64,000 bases of DNA, taken from assembly GCF_002102155.1 (NCBI RefSeq), contig NZ_LQOU01000010.1, positions 124,001 to 188,000 of the forward strand. Reading direction: 5' to 3'. How positions within the stretch are numbered: the first letter of the stretch is position 1; each line of letters opens with the position of its first letter. A program made the translations under genes and the position numbers. Below are positions 1 through 9,468 of the stretch, one piece after another. Under the pieces are notes generated by a model. That model did not search any database, was not told the origin of the DNA, and was given only the letters and a program-made list of their open reading frames with translations. The DNA comes from Mycobacterium europaeum. Its GTDB lineage: Bacteria > Actinomycetota > Actinomycetes > Mycobacteriales > Mycobacteriaceae.

Positions 1-313
1 GTCGGAATACCTGCTCTACGCCCTGCTGCTGGTGCAGCCCCTCACCGGATGGGCGACGCTGTCGGCGGCGCGCGTGCCGGTCACGCTGGTGGGGCCGGTG
101 AAACTGCCCGGTATCGCGCCGCACAGCATCGACGTCTTCGCGGTGCTGCGCGAGTGCCACGGCGCCTTCGCGGTCCTGCTGTTCGCGACGTTCACCGCCC
201 ACGTGTGCGCCGTGCTCTTCCACACGCTCGTCCTGCGCGACCGGCTCCTGGATCGCATGGCGCTGTGGCGCGGCAGACCCGCCGCCCCGCAACCGGGCCA
301 AGCCGACCTCTGA
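1..313 (+). CDS. Cytochrome b561-like membrane protein, C-terminal part (5' truncated)
   Basis: The reading frame is open from the window edge and ends at a TGA at 311-313, leaving about 103 residues. It shows a hydrophobic helix with a QPLTGW motif followed by a second helix containing H-G-A-F and a later histidine (FTAHVCAVLFH). This is the usual shape of the last two helices of bacterial cytochrome b561 (CybB/YodB) proteins, where such histidines bind heme. These proteins move electrons in the cytoplasmic membrane. The tail is short, charged and proline-rich. The family call rests on the C-terminal half only; the N-terminal heme ligands lie outside the window. Confidence 0.7.
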   Translation, partial: SEYLLYALLLVQPLTGWATLSAARVPVTLVGPVKLPGIAPHSIDVFAVLRECHGAFAVLLFATFTAHVCAVLFHTLVLRDRLLDRMALWRGRPAAPQPGQADL

Positions 314-430
314 CGACCTGCCTCCCCGGCCGTTGATCGGCCGAATATGATCGGCACGATCATCTCAAGGATGCGCGGCACCGCACGCGACGTGACCTTG
401 ACGCCGACCACGAGGGAGTGGAGGACTTCC

Positions 431-1324
431 ATGCCGAACGAGAAGCAAGCGGAGCGGATGACGTCGGGCAAGGGATTCATCGCGGCGCTCGACCAGAGCG
501 GCGGTTCGACTCCCAAGGCGCTGCGCCTCTACGGCATCCAGGACGACGCGTACTCCTCCGAGGAGGAGATGTTCGACCTCATTCACCAGATGCGGTCGCG
601 GATCATCACCTCCCCGGTCTTCACCGGTGACCGCGTGCTGGCCGCGATCCTGTTCGAGCAGACCATGGATCGTCAGATCGCGGGCAAGCCGTCGACCACC
701 TACCTGTGGGAGACCAAGGGTGTGGTGCCCATCCTCAAGATCGACAAGGGCCTGGCCGAGGCGTCCGACGACGTGCAGCTGATGAAGCCGATCCCCGGGC
801 TGGACGAGCTGCTCGAGCGCGCCGTCGGCCTCGGCGTCTTCGGCACCAAGGAACGGTCGGTCATCGGCGGCGCCAACCCCAAGGGCATCGCCGCCGTGGT
901 CGCCCAGCAGTTCGAGCTGGGCCATCAGGTGCTCTCACACGGTCTGGTGCCGATCATCGAGCCCGAGGTCACCATCTCGATCTCCGACAAAGCCGACGCG
1001 GAGTCGATCCTGCGCGACGAGATCACCAAGCAACTCGAGAACGTGCCCGACGGGCAGCGCGTGATGCTCAAGCTGAGCCTGCCCAGCGAGGTCAACTTCT
1101 ACCGCCCCCTGATCGAGCACCCGAAGGTGATGCGGGTGGTCGCCCTCTCCGGCGGCTATTCGCGCGAGGAGGCCAACGAGCTGCTGGCGAAGAACGCGGG
1201 GCTGATCGCCAGCTTCAGCCGCGCCCTGACCGAGGGTCTCACCGTCGACCAGTCCGACGAGCAGTTCAACGCCACGCTGGACAAGGCGATCCAGTCGATC
1301 TACGACGCGTCGGTCGCCGGCTGA
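431..1324 (+). CDS. fda: Class I fructose-bisphosphate aldolase
   Basis: This cytoplasmic enzyme splits fructose-1,6-bisphosphate into dihydroxyacetone phosphate and glyceraldehyde-3-phosphate through a Schiff base, without metal. The 297-residue product is nearly collinear with the Staphylococcus-type Fda (about 296 residues). It has the N-terminal GKGFIAALDQSGGSTPKAL block, LFEQTMDR, GLVPIIEPEV, and the LKLSLPSE segment whose Lys (about residue 214) should form the Schiff base. LSGGYSREEANELL follows. The frame is open further upstream to 347, but the ATG at 431 is preferred because it matches family length and follows a purine-rich GGGAGTGGAGG at about 413-423. Mycobacteria usually also carry a class II aldolase elsewhere, so this is probably an auxiliary isozyme. 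Confidence 0.93.
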   Translation: MPNEKQAERMTSGKGFIAALDQSGGSTPKALRLYGIQDDAYSSEEEMFDLIHQMRSRIITSPVFTGDRVLAAILFEQTMDRQIAGKPSTTYLWETKGVVPILKIDKGLAEASDDVQLMKPIPGLDELLERAVGLGVFGTKERSVIGGANPKGIAAVVAQQFELGHQVLSHGLVPIIEPEVTISISDKADAESILRDEITKQLENVPDGQRVMLKLSLPSEVNFYRPLIEHPKVMRVVALSGGYSREEANELLAKNAGLIASFSRALTEGLTVDQSDEQFNATLDKAIQSIYDASVAG

Positions 1325-1329
1325 CTTAG

Positions 1330-2409
1330 TTAATAGCGGTGGTCGGCCATGCGCGGGGGGCCGTCGTCGGTGTCGCGTTCGTCGGACACCACCCCGGGCA
1401 GCATCTCGCTCGTCACCAGCCCGTCGTCGCGCGTCAATTCGTCGATCACGTCGAAGGTTTCGGCGGTGTTGGCGGGGGTGTCGATGACGGTGGTCACCAC
1501 GGGAACGCGACGGTGCAGCGACAGCAGCGTGTCGCCGTGCGGCCGATGGTCCCCGTGGTATCCCCAGACCCCCCGCAGGACCGTCGCGCCGTCGGGCGCT
1601 TCCCGCTGACGAAGCCGCCGCACGATGGCGCGGTGAATCGGTACCCCGTCGTGCAGGGCCGACTCGGAGGTGTAGATCGTCAACTTCTGCCATAGCGGCA
1701 GACCGCGTTCGTCGACCCCCGGGAGCGCGTGCGGCCGCTCGAATAACTCGCCGTCGCGTTTGCAGATGCGGACCCGCTCGAGCGTGAACATGGGTCGGCG
1801 GAGCAACTGGGCCAATTCGGGCACCACCCCCGCCATCTGATCGCCGGAGCCGACGGCCAGGATCATCATCGGCACGTTGGCGTTCCGGCCGAAGAAGCGC
1901 GCCCGGTGCCGCTGCCCGTGGGTGACGCCGTCCACCCCCAACAGCACCGAGGCGCCGGCTATCCGGCGCCGGTGCAGGAGGTCACAGACGGCGACGTAGG
2001 CCGGGGCGCCGTTGGCCCGTTCCTTGCGGCCCACGTACACGGTCAGCTTGACGGCTTCGCGCAATTCGTCGGGGAGTTCCAGTGGTTCCATTCCGTCGCG
2101 CAGCAGCCGCGCCCGCTCCAGGGTGACCAGGCCGCGCTGTTTGACGGCAAGGACCGGGCCGAGCAAGGCCTCGATGTTCGTGCGGGTGTCCACGGCGATG
2201 ATCGCGACGGGCGGATCCTCGGACAACGACAGCGACTCGTCGGTTCGCAGGTGGCGCCCGCTCCCGAAGCCGCCGATGCCGCGCAGCACCACGCCACAGG
2301 CGATCCGATGCCGCGCATAGAGGTCGAGCAACACATCGGAGACAAACCCGTCGTCGGTTCGCCGGCGCTCGGCCAGATAGGTGGTGAGCTTCAGGCAGTC
2401 CTCGTCCAC
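1330..2409 (-). CDS. Triple DUF190 domain protein
   Basis: The 359-residue protein is built from three consecutive copies of the small ferredoxin-like DUF190 domain (about residues 1-105, 106-225 and 226-350). Each copy has the pattern K-L-T-x-Y-x(n)-DLLxxxxIAG-x-VLLG-GxxGxG. DUF190 proteins are often encoded beside CrcB fluoride channels and have a suggested but unproven regulatory role; no crcB is visible here. No membrane segment or signal peptide is seen. The stop lies 5 bp from the end of the convergent aldolase gene. The function is unknown; the domain call is firm, and the triplication is read from the internal repeats. Confidence 0.8.
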   Translation of the reverse strand: MDEDCLKLTTYLAERRRTDDGFVSDVLLDLYARHRIACGVVLRGIGGFGSGRHLRTDESLSLSEDPPVAIIAVDTRTNIEALLGPVLAVKQRGLVTLERARLLRDGMEPLELPDELREAVKLTVYVGRKERANGAPAYVAVCDLLHRRRIAGASVLLGVDGVTHGQRHRARFFGRNANVPMMILAVGSGDQMAGVVPELAQLLRRPMFTLERVRICKRDGELFERPHALPGVDERGLPLWQKLTIYTSESALHDGVPIHRAIVRRLRQREAPDGATVLRGVWGYHGDHRPHGDTLLSLHRRVPVVTTVIDTPANTAETFDVIDELTRDDGLVTSEMLPGVVSDERDTDDGPPRMADHRY

Positions 2410-3177
2410 GGCCGCTCCTCAGGCCTTGCTGGGCACCGGCGTCAAAATCGTCAACGACCGGAAGGCGTTTGATAGGCCGGTGCCGCTTCGCCCGAACTTT
2501 ACCCACCGTGTGACGACGACGCGCCGTTCTGACGGCCTGGGCGTGCGGCGACAGCAGCGCGCGTCAAGGCCGGTTCGATCGCCGAAGCGCTGACCTGTTG
2601 GCCGGACGTTGCCGAATACAATCGGCTTCTCGAAATCGCCTCGTGCGCAACCGAACCTCCGCGGGCGACCGGCTGGCGGTTCTGATGGAAGCTCCTGGCA
2701 ATCTCCTGTGCATCGGATCGCTCCCGTTGTGAGTCGCGCAGTGACTCGCGTTGACTGGCGAACAAACAGTCAAGCTGCGTCGGCCCCGACCGACGCAGAA
2801 CGGCGGTGGGGCTCGCCACAACTGCGTGTCGTCCTTCGACAGCCAACGGTCCCTGCGCAATACCCGGTACGAAGCTGACCGTTCGGTCGGCAGTGGTGTG
2901 ATGCGGAGGGCGAGGCATGGCTTGCGGCTTCTCATGGAAGTCTGCGAACAGACGTCTGCACGATCCAGGCCGATTCACTTTGCCGGCGCTGGACCCTGCG
3001 CCGGCCCGCATAGCCCGACCGCTCGTGGGCTCAGCGCTGGTGGTGGTCGGCCACAGCGCCGGATTCCTCGCCCTCTTCATGTGCCACGGCGCAGGCACGG
3101 GGGCGTTTTCCACTCGGAGGTCGCGGCGTATCGGCGACTGTTCGCTGTGACGCCATCAGCCGGGAGGGGGGATTGAC
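2410..3177. other. Long intergenic region upstream of the PPE genes
   Basis: About 770 bp with no coding frame I can support; open frames on both strands translate to Arg/Pro/Ser-rich sequence without family resemblance. It contains a stem-loop with perfect 7-bp arms (TTGACTG at 2751-2757, CAGTCAA at 2767-2773) and a weaker one at 2609-2624 (GCCGA/TCGGC). Base composition looks somewhat less GC-rich than the flanking genes. It must hold the promoters of the DUF190 gene (to the left) and of the PPE pair (to the right). Confidence 0.6.
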
Positions 3178-4410
3178 TTGTTCGTCGATTACGGGGCGCT
3201 ACCGCCGGAAATCAACTCCGGGCGTATGTATTTGGGGCCGGGATCGGGTCCGATGCTGGCCGCCGCGTCGGGCTGGGACAGCCTGGCCGCTGAGCTGCAC
3301 GCTACGGCGGCGCGCTATTCCTCGGTGCTCTCGGCGTTGACGGCCCGATGGCAAGGCGCCTCATCTTTAGCGATGCTGGCTGCCGCCGTGCCTTATACGG
3401 CTTGGCTGACAGCCACGGCTGCACAGGCTGAGCAGGCGGCTAGTCAGGCCAGGTCGGCGGCCGCCGCCTTCGAAGCCGCGTTTGCGGAAACGGTGCCGCC
3501 GTCGGTGGTCGCGGCCAACCGGGCGCGGCTGACGGCGTTGATCGCGACCAATTTCTTTGGCCAAAACACACCGGCCATCATGGCGACTCAGGCCGAGTAC
3601 CTGGAGATGTGGGCCCAAGACGCCGCGGCCATGTACGGATATGCGGGCGCATCGGCGGCCGCCTCGGAGATGACCCGGTTCGGCTCACCACCGCAGACCA
3701 CCGATCCGGCCGGTGCGGTAAGGCAGGCCGCCGCCCTTGCCCCGAACTCAGCGAGGGCGGCCGGGGCGAACGCGCAGGCGCTGCCGCAGGTCATGTCCGC
3801 GGTACCCTCGTCGCTGCACATCCTCGCCGCGCCCGCCGCTTCGACCCCGTCGTCGTCGGCTCCCGCATCGCTCGCGTCGTCGCTCAATTCGCTTCTCGGT
3901 TACGTCGGTGGGCCGACATCCCCGTTGTCGCTCTTCAGTATCGGGGGAGTCCCCGAACTGCTGGGCGCGCAGCTGTATCTGTTGCCCCAGGCCGGGGTGA
4001 ACCTGACCGATGCCGCGGGAAAACTGGCGGCGGCGACGCCGGCGGCAACGGGGTTGGTGAGCTCCGGCACGAGCGGTCTTGGCTCGGCGGTGACGGCGGG
4101 CATGGGGCGGGCCGGCTTGGTGAGCGGCCTGTCGGTACCCCAGGGCTGGGCGATGGCCGCCCCGGCGGTGAAACCGGTCGCCGCGGTGTTCGCCGAAAGT
4201 GGGGTGGCGGGCGCCCCGGTTGCGGCGGCCGCGGCGCCGGGCGAGGGCAGCTTGTTCGGCAACATGGCCTTGTCGAGCCTGGCCGGACGGGCGATCGCCG
4301 GCAGCAGCAGCACCAGCGCCGCACCTTCGACGGCTACGGCCGCCGCGTCCGCCACGGGGGAGGCCAGCGGCCCCGTCAACATCTTCATCGTGCCGGCGGT
4401 CCCAAAATGA
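3178..4410 (+). CDS. PPE family protein, PPE-SVP subfamily (first of a pair)
   Basis: This is a mycobacterial surface or secreted protein of the PPE family, which usually leaves the cell through ESX type VII secretion with a PE partner. The 410-residue product opens with [15 protein letters not shown], carries the W-x-G turn (WQGASS, about residue 58) and a typical helical PPE domain of about 175 residues. It ends with an Ala/Ser/Gly-rich tail containing the GLSVPQGW motif that defines the SVP subfamily. The start is a TTG at 3178, preceded by GGGAGGGGGG at 3161-3170. No PE gene or ESX gene stands next to it. A second PPE gene follows after 61 bp. Confidence 0.93.
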   Translation: MFVDYGALPPEINSGRMYLGPGSGPMLAAASGWDSLAAELHATAARYSSVLSALTARWQGASSLAMLAAAVPYTAWLTATAAQAEQAASQARSAAAAFEAAFAETVPPSVVAANRARLTALIATNFFGQNTPAIMATQAEYLEMWAQDAAAMYGYAGASAAASEMTRFGSPPQTTDPAGAVRQAAALAPNSARAAGANAQALPQVMSAVPSSLHILAAPAASTPSSSAPASLASSLNSLLGYVGGPTSPLSLFSIGGVPELLGAQLYLLPQAGVNLTDAAGKLAAATPAATGLVSSGTSGLGSAVTAGMGRAGLVSGLSVPQGWAMAAPAVKPVAAVFAESGVAGAPVAAAAAPGEGSLFGNMALSSLAGRAIAGSSSTSAAPSTATAAASATGEASGPVNIFIVPAVPK

Positions 4411-4471
4411 TCGCCGTTCGCGCGGACCGACGGCCCGGCAAACTCACTTCGGCGGCCTAGGAGACGGTGCT

Positions 4472-5872
4472 ATGTATTTCGGAATCTTCCCGCCGGAAGT
4501 CAACTCCGGCCGGATGTATGCCGGTCCGGGCTCGGGATCGATGGTGGCCGCGGCGGAGGCGTGGGATGCGTTGGCGGCCCAGCTGCACGCCACCGCCGCG
4601 GCCTACTCTTCAGTCATCTCGGGTCTGATGACGGCGTGGCAGGGTCCCTCCTCGGCCGCGATGGCCACTGCGGCCAGGCCGTACGTCACCTGGATGAGCG
4701 CGACGGCCACCGAGGCCGAGCAGACTGCCGCACAGATCCGGGCGGGTGCCATGGCCTATGAAGCCGCATTTGCGGCTACGGTGCCGCCGCCGGTGGTCGC
4801 GGCCAACCGTAGCGAGCTGGCATCGTTGGTGGCCACCAACGTCTTCGGGCAGAACGCGCCGGCGATCGCCGCCACCGAGGCGCAGTACACCCGGATGTGG
4901 GCGCGCGACGCGGTGGCGATGTCCACCTATGCCAGCCGGTCGGCCGCCGCCACAACGGTGACACCGTTCGCCGAACCACCGACGACTACGAATCCCATGG
5001 GGGCGTCCGGTCAGCTGTTGCAGGCGGCGCGGGCGTTGAATACCTCGGTCGGTTCCAGCGCGCAGGCGCAGGTCTCGCAAGTGTTCGGGGCAGTACCCCG
5101 AACGCTGCAGAGTCTGGGGACGATGACGGCTAGTCCGAATCCGGGATCGGGGCTGCTTACCGCGCTGCAGGACTTTGCTGGGATGCAGAGCGTGAACTCG
5201 GTCGCCTCGGACGTCGAGCTCATCCCCAAGCTGATCCTGCCCGCCAACAGCGTCCTGATCAACACGATCATGGGCTTGGTCATGGGGACGCGAGGCGCCA
5301 CCCTGGCGGCTGCGAGCGAGGCCGTGACCGGCGTGGCCGGAGCCGGTCTCGCGTCGGGTACGCAGCTGGTCGATTCGACGGGTTTAGGCGCCGCCGGACC
5401 CGCGGTGTCCGCCGGCGCGGGTCAGGCCGGCGTCATCGGAGTCCTGTCGGTTCCACCCACTTGGGCCACGGCCACGCCGGCGATCAGAACCGTCGCCGCG
5501 GTGCTATCCGGCGCAATCCAGGGGGCCGTACCGGCGGCCGCGGTAAGTGAGGGCACGCTGCTGAGCGGAATGGCGGTGGCCGGCATGGCCGGAGGTGCGC
5601 TGGGTGCAGCCGCGCCGAATGCTCTCAGCGGCGTCAGCACCCGACTGCGGTCCACGTCGCTCAAGGACGGGTCCTCTCCCGACGGGGAGACTCCGGAAAA
5701 CCTTCAGCGTCTCGTCGCCGAGATGGCGGACAAGCCAGACGACGTGCAGCATTGGCACACCGACTCCGCCGGGCTGGAAAGCCTCATCGGCAAGCTGAAG
5801 AAGAAGCCCGGCATCCATGCGGTGCACTTGACCGACGATGATCCGAACATCACCTTGCCCCGGTTCAATTGA
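4472..5872 (+). CDS. PPE family protein, PPE-SVP subfamily (second of a pair)
   Basis: The 466-residue PPE protein begins [16 protein letters not shown], with WQGPSS as its W-x-G turn, and is clearly paralogous to the preceding PPE protein in its first 180 residues. The LSVPPTW motif places it in the SVP subfamily. The frame is open upstream, but the ATG at 4472 gives the canonical PPE start and lies just after GGAGACGG. The last 60 or so residues are unusual: the Ala/Gly-rich tail gives way to a charged, hydrophilic stretch ([17 protein letters not shown], then [17 protein letters not shown]) that is not typical of PPE-SVP proteins. It is probably co-transcribed with the first PPE gene. Confidence 0.93.
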   Translation: MYFGIFPPEVNSGRMYAGPGSGSMVAAAEAWDALAAQLHATAAAYSSVISGLMTAWQGPSSAAMATAARPYVTWMSATATEAEQTAAQIRAGAMAYEAAFAATVPPPVVAANRSELASLVATNVFGQNAPAIAATEAQYTRMWARDAVAMSTYASRSAAATTVTPFAEPPTTTNPMGASGQLLQAARALNTSVGSSAQAQVSQVFGAVPRTLQSLGTMTASPNPGSGLLTALQDFAGMQSVNSVASDVELIPKLILPANSVLINTIMGLVMGTRGATLAAASEAVTGVAGAGLASGTQLVDSTGLGAAGPAVSAGAGQAGVIGVLSVPPTWATATPAIRTVAAVLSGAIQGAVPAAAVSEGTLLSGMAVAGMAGGALGAAAPNALSGVSTRLRSTSLKDGSSPDGETPENLQRLVAEMADKPDDVQHWHTDSAGLESLIGKLKKKPGIHAVHLTDDDPNITLPRFN

Positions 5873-5914
5873 CGCCGCTGAGAGCTCGTGCGCTGATGCC
5901 GGTGCAAGGATCAA

Positions 5915-7045
5915 TCAGGCTCCGCTGAAGCAGTCCTGACCGGTCTGTGACGACGAGCTCGCCGGGATTGTCGCGTTGGTGGTCGAGAAGGTCGCCTCCA
6001 CGCCGGTATCGGTGACTCTCACGCTGTCGGCGTGGATGCCCAGCGGGTAGTTCTGGGTCGCCTTGGAGGTGAGACTGTCCAGGTCCTTTTGCACCGTATC
6101 CGTCGACATCTTCGAGCCCAGCGCGGTCAAGTTGACCACCTGCAGTGAGAGCCCGTTGTTGGCGATCTGGGGCTTGACGGTGGCGCTGTCGAGGAGGCCC
6201 TTCAGTTGGATGGTGCCGTCGCCGGGGTTGGTGGTGACTTTGCTGGTCACAAAGCTGCCCAGCACCGGGATGGCGTCCTGGATCGACGTCTTGATGCCAT
6301 CGGATGACCAGTTGATCGTGCCGTTGAGCGCGCCGATGGTGCCCTTGGAGTTGTTGGTGTTGCTCAGGCGGAGGTCCCTGATAACGAGGTTGACCTTCAT
6401 CCCCTTGGCGCCCCGGACCTGATTGCCGCCCGTCTGCACAGAGATGTCGGGATAGTGGCTACTGAAGTACTGCCAGATGACCGGCGGCATGGAGGCGAAC
6501 GACACGCTCGCGCTGTCCTGGACCTCACACGCCACTGCGCTGGCCACCTTGTTCTGGATCAGGTGGCGGACGAAAAGCTCAGCACCGACTGCCACCGCCA
6601 GGACGACCACGGTCACGATGGCCAGGACTACGGCCATCGACCGGCGGCTTCCGAACAGGCGACGTCTGTTGTGCGCGGGCGCCGGCTTGGAAGGCGGCTC
6701 AGCGGACAACCCAGTCATAGCCTGCTCCGGCTGCCGTGGTGGTGGCCCGATCCGCCCCTGCGGCGGGGCCGGGGCCCCACCGGGCGGATGCGGAGGGGAG
6801 GACGGCCGGCCGGCCGCCGGATACGGCGGCGGACTCGGTCGCCGACCAGGGGGTTGCCGTCGGTTCGGTGACGACGGCGGTGGATACGGCCGCCCACCCT
6901 GAGGAATCTGCCGGGTCGGAGATTCCGACGGGGGTACGGGCGGAGGCCCAGGCGGTAACGGCCCCTTACTATTGCCAGCCGGCCCGAAGCGGCGAATCCA
7001 ATCCGGCGAGCTACCGCCCGAAGGCCCTTGCGGAGTGTTCACCAA
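5915..7045 (-). CDS. LmeA-like DUF2993 phospholipid-binding protein with proline-rich N-terminus
   Basis: The 376-residue protein has a Pro/Gly-rich cytoplasmic N-terminus (residues 1-125, many PPP and PP-S runs), one transmembrane helix (about 135-155, AVVLAIVTVVVLAVAVGAEL) and a DUF2993 domain outside the membrane. Mycobacterial LmeA, of the same family, is a periplasmic phosphatidylinositol-binding protein needed for lipomannan elongation; a similar lipid-handling role is inference here. The start is a TTG at 7045 or the adjacent GTG at 7042. It is convergent with the second PPE gene, 42 bp away, and no clear terminator stands between them. Confidence 0.83.
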   Translation of the reverse strand: MVNTPQGPSGGSSPDWIRRFGPAGNSKGPLPPGPPPVPPSESPTRQIPQGGRPYPPPSSPNRRQPPGRRPSPPPYPAAGRPSSPPHPPGGAPAPPQGRIGPPPRQPEQAMTGLSAEPPSKPAPAHNRRRLFGSRRSMAVVLAIVTVVVLAVAVGAELFVRHLIQNKVASAVACEVQDSASVSFASMPPVIWQYFSSHYPDISVQTGGNQVRGAKGMKVNLVIRDLRLSNTNNSKGTIGALNGTINWSSDGIKTSIQDAIPVLGSFVTSKVTTNPGDGTIQLKGLLDSATVKPQIANNGLSLQVVNLTALGSKMSTDTVQKDLDSLTSKATQNYPLGIHADSVRVTDTGVEATFSTTNATIPASSSSQTGQDCFSGA

Positions 7046-7141
7046 CGCAATAGTGCCCCATCAACATGAACGCGCTCGCGGCCATCCATCCGATCGCGTG
7101 TTGGCGCTGCTGTTCGAGCGAGCGGCAGACGCTTTGCCGCT

Positions 7142-8314
7142 TCACCGGAGCTGTTCGGTCGGGACGCCGTACCGGTCCTGGTAGCCGCGCACCCGCTCGC
7201 GCACCTCGCCTTCCTGCAGGCCGGTGTCCGACCAGGTGTACCGGCCGCGGCCGCCGTCGCCGGGGTGGACCGCGAGGAACTCGCGCATCCTCTGCTCGGC
7301 GTCGGGGCGCAGTTCACGATCCAGCCGCTGGTAGATGTCCTTGATCGTGGTCCACGGGTCGTTGACGAAGTCGCGGTATTGCACGTCGATCACGCGGTCC
7401 GTCGGCACCGCCGCACTTTCGCGCAGGGCCATCTCGCGTTCGAGGCCGACCGCGATCTCCTCGTAGGACTGGGCCGCGCACTCGGCGATGCTGGATTCGT
7501 CGCTGCACATCCGGCGCAGGTGGTGGGTCAGGGCGGCGATCGAGGAGATGACGTTGAGCGGGTCGCGGTGGGTCTGCACGATCAGTGCGTCGGGGTATTC
7601 GGCCAGCAGCGTGTCGAGCTGCCACAGGTGTGCCGGAGACTTCAGCAACCACTGGCCTGGCACACCGGATTGCAAGTGCTGCAGAAAGATTCGATGGTAA
7701 CGGTAGGCACCCGCATGGTCGGCCTCGTAGAGCAGCCAGCGGTAGTAACCGGGCAGCCGGTACTGCACCGAGAAGATCATGCTGACGAACTCCCCGGCGG
7801 TGATGCGCACGCACTCCTGCCCGACGAGGGCGCCCATCGGATGGAACGCCAGAAACCCCGGCATGATCTGCTCGGACATGTCGATGCCGGCCTGCGCCTG
7901 CGCGATGCGTGGATCGTCGTGATAGGTCTCGGGCTGCGGAACCGGACAGGGCTCGTCGACCTCCCATGTCAGCGGGGCCCGGAGCGCGGGGTCCTGGGCG
8001 AGCAGGTCGTACAGGATGGTGGTGCCGGTCCGGGGCTGGCCCACGATGAATATCGGCGCCGCGATCGGTTTGGTGGCGATCTCGGGATGCTCCTTGCGCC
8101 ACGCGATCACGCCCAGGCGATTCTTCAGCGCCCGCATGATGTCGAGGTTGGCGATCTCCACGCCGATGTCCGACAGCCGCGCGTCGTTGATCAGACCGTC
8201 GGTGAGGCGGTGCAGCCCGGGCCGCCACCCCTCGGCGCCGAAGTCGTCGCTGCCGGCCTCCTCGCAGGCCGCGTCTATCAGCCGTTCCGGCGCGAACCGG
8301 TCGTGCAGCGTCAT
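7142..8314 (-). CDS. Sulfotransferase family protein
   Basis: A 390-residue cytoplasmic enzyme of the PAPS-dependent sulfotransferase family, expected to move sulfate from PAPS to a lipid or small alcohol. The 5'-phosphosulfate loop is seen at residues 91-99 (VGQPRTGTT). The 3'-phosphate site is seen further on as LLKSPAHLW and QTHRDPLNVISS. Mycobacteria carry many such genes of the Stf3-like group; the acceptor cannot be told. Its ATG overlaps the stop of the DUF1214 gene by 4 bp, so the two are translationally coupled and probably work on the same substrate. The pair is divergent from a TetR gene with paired palindromes between. Confidence 0.9.
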   Translation of the reverse strand: MTLHDRFAPERLIDAACEEAGSDDFGAEGWRPGLHRLTDGLINDARLSDIGVEIANLDIMRALKNRLGVIAWRKEHPEIATKPIAAPIFIVGQPRTGTTILYDLLAQDPALRAPLTWEVDEPCPVPQPETYHDDPRIAQAQAGIDMSEQIMPGFLAFHPMGALVGQECVRITAGEFVSMIFSVQYRLPGYYRWLLYEADHAGAYRYHRIFLQHLQSGVPGQWLLKSPAHLWQLDTLLAEYPDALIVQTHRDPLNVISSIAALTHHLRRMCSDESSIAECAAQSYEEIAVGLEREMALRESAAVPTDRVIDVQYRDFVNDPWTTIKDIYQRLDRELRPDAEQRMREFLAVHPGDGGRGRYTWSDTGLQEGEVRERVRGYQDRYGVPTEQLR

Positions 8315-9408
8315 ACCGTCTCCTCACAGCGGTGCACCGACACCGTCACCTCGGGAGGCGTCGGATTGTCCAGCCAGCGCAGGACGACGAATCCGCGGTG
8401 CCGGCCACCGGTGTCGAGCCAGTGGCCCACGCCGAAGTCCTTGGCGGAGACGGTGATTCGCACCCGGCCGTCGGCATCGGGCACCACCGCGCGATTCGTC
8501 ACCGAGCTGTGCCGAGTGCGCGGTTCCAGGCACTCGTGCCAGATGCTTTCCAGCGTGACGTTCCAGAACCGGGTGTCGGGGGCAACGATGTCGAGCATGA
8601 GGACCTCGTCGGGGTCCAGCCGGTACGTCCCGATCATGTACAGGTTGTCGGGGGTGGTGTCCGCGGCGCCCAGGTCGGCGGCCTGCGCAGTCAGCAACGT
8701 GTTGGGCATGCCGAGCAGTTCGGGCTTGATGGTGCGGTGCAGCGTCGCGAGCTTCATCAGGGACCAGGCCATGGCGGTGAACTGATCGGCGAGTTCGGCG
8801 TCCGTCAGCGGCGTCAGCGGCGCGGGGGCCAACGCCTCGATCCGCAGCGTCGCGAGTTCTTCGCGGCCGCGATCACCGATGTACTCGCGGACCACCACCG
8901 ACGAGGCGTCGTCGGGAATCTTGACCCACTGCGCGCCGGCGAGATCCGAGGGCTCGTTCGCGGAGAGCACGAGCGCGAATTCGCCCGAGCGCAGCGCCAA
9001 GTCGCGGTCGCTGACGTAGCCCGCCATCCGGCGCGGCGTCAGCCCGGTGCCGGCGAGGATCTGCACCCCGAGGTAGGCGCTGGTGCCGCGGGAACCGGTG
9101 ATCCGGTAGCTCCGGTCCCCACGAATCATGGCCAGGTAGTAGTTGCCGTCGGGATTGGGGCCGCCGACCATGCGGTTGTCCGCGCACATATCGAAGAACG
9201 AGGGCCGCTCCGCGTCGGCCTCGACCGTCATTTGCGCGCACAGGGACGAGATGCGGGCGATCAGCCGCAGCCCCTCGAGCAACTCTCGCTCGGATTCGGC
9301 GTCCTCGGTCACGATCTTCGTGACGTCCGTGACCATCTGCGCGAAGAACTGCCAGGCGGCGCGCGCGTGCGGGGCCCGCTGATCGGGCGGATCGACAACC
9401 TGAGACAT
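8311..9408 (-). CDS. DUF1214 domain protein
   Basis: The 365-residue protein carries a C-terminal DUF1214 domain (motifs TYRLDPDEVLMLDIVAPDTRFWNVTL, which I split as TYRLDPDEVLML and DTRFWNVTL, and later RITVSAKDFG and FVVLRWLDNP). The N-terminal part contains NPDGNYYLAMI and GSRGTSAYLGVQ. Proteins of this type are common beside sulfotransferase, P450 and steroid genes in mycobacteria, but no activity is established. It is the first gene of an operon with the sulfotransferase (4-bp overlap). Its start codon lies inside the first of two palindromes shared with the divergent TetR gene, so repression of this operon by that regulator is likely. Confidence 0.8.
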   Translation of the reverse strand: MSQVVDPPDQRAPHARAAWQFFAQMVTDVTKIVTEDAESERELLEGLRLIARISSLCAQMTVEADAERPSFFDMCADNRMVGGPNPDGNYYLAMIRGDRSYRITGSRGTSAYLGVQILAGTGLTPRRMAGYVSDRDLALRSGEFALVLSANEPSDLAGAQWVKIPDDASSVVVREYIGDRGREELATLRIEALAPAPLTPLTDAELADQFTAMAWSLMKLATLHRTIKPELLGMPNTLLTAQAADLGAADTTPDNLYMIGTYRLDPDEVLMLDIVAPDTRFWNVTLESIWHECLEPRTRHSSVTNRAVVPDADGRVRITVSAKDFGVGHWLDTGGRHRGFVVLRWLDNPTPPEVTVSVHRCEETV

Positions 9409-9433
9409 CGTCTCATGCTAAGACTATGTCTTA
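9401..9433. promoter_or_regulatory. Two tandem palindromic operators between DUF1214 and TetR genes
   Basis: Two 15-bp inverted repeats with the same pattern, TRAGAC-N3-GTCTYA, sit 18 bp apart start to start: TGAGACATCGTCTCA at 9401-9415 and TAAGACTATGTCTTA at 9419-9433. Both have perfect 6-bp arms. The first covers the start codon of the DUF1214 gene, and the second lies 35 bp before the TetR start. This is a typical place for TetR dimers to repress both directions. Binding by the adjacent TetR protein is inferred. Confidence 0.75.
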
Positions 9434-9468
9434 CGATTCAGGTGCGATTCGCGGGAAAAGGCGGGGGA

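Noticed and set aside
2499..3113. Possible gene of 204 codons upstream of the PPE pair
   Set aside because: The translation is Arg/Ser/Pro-rich with no motif, and no good ribosome-binding site is seen. I treat the region as intergenic.
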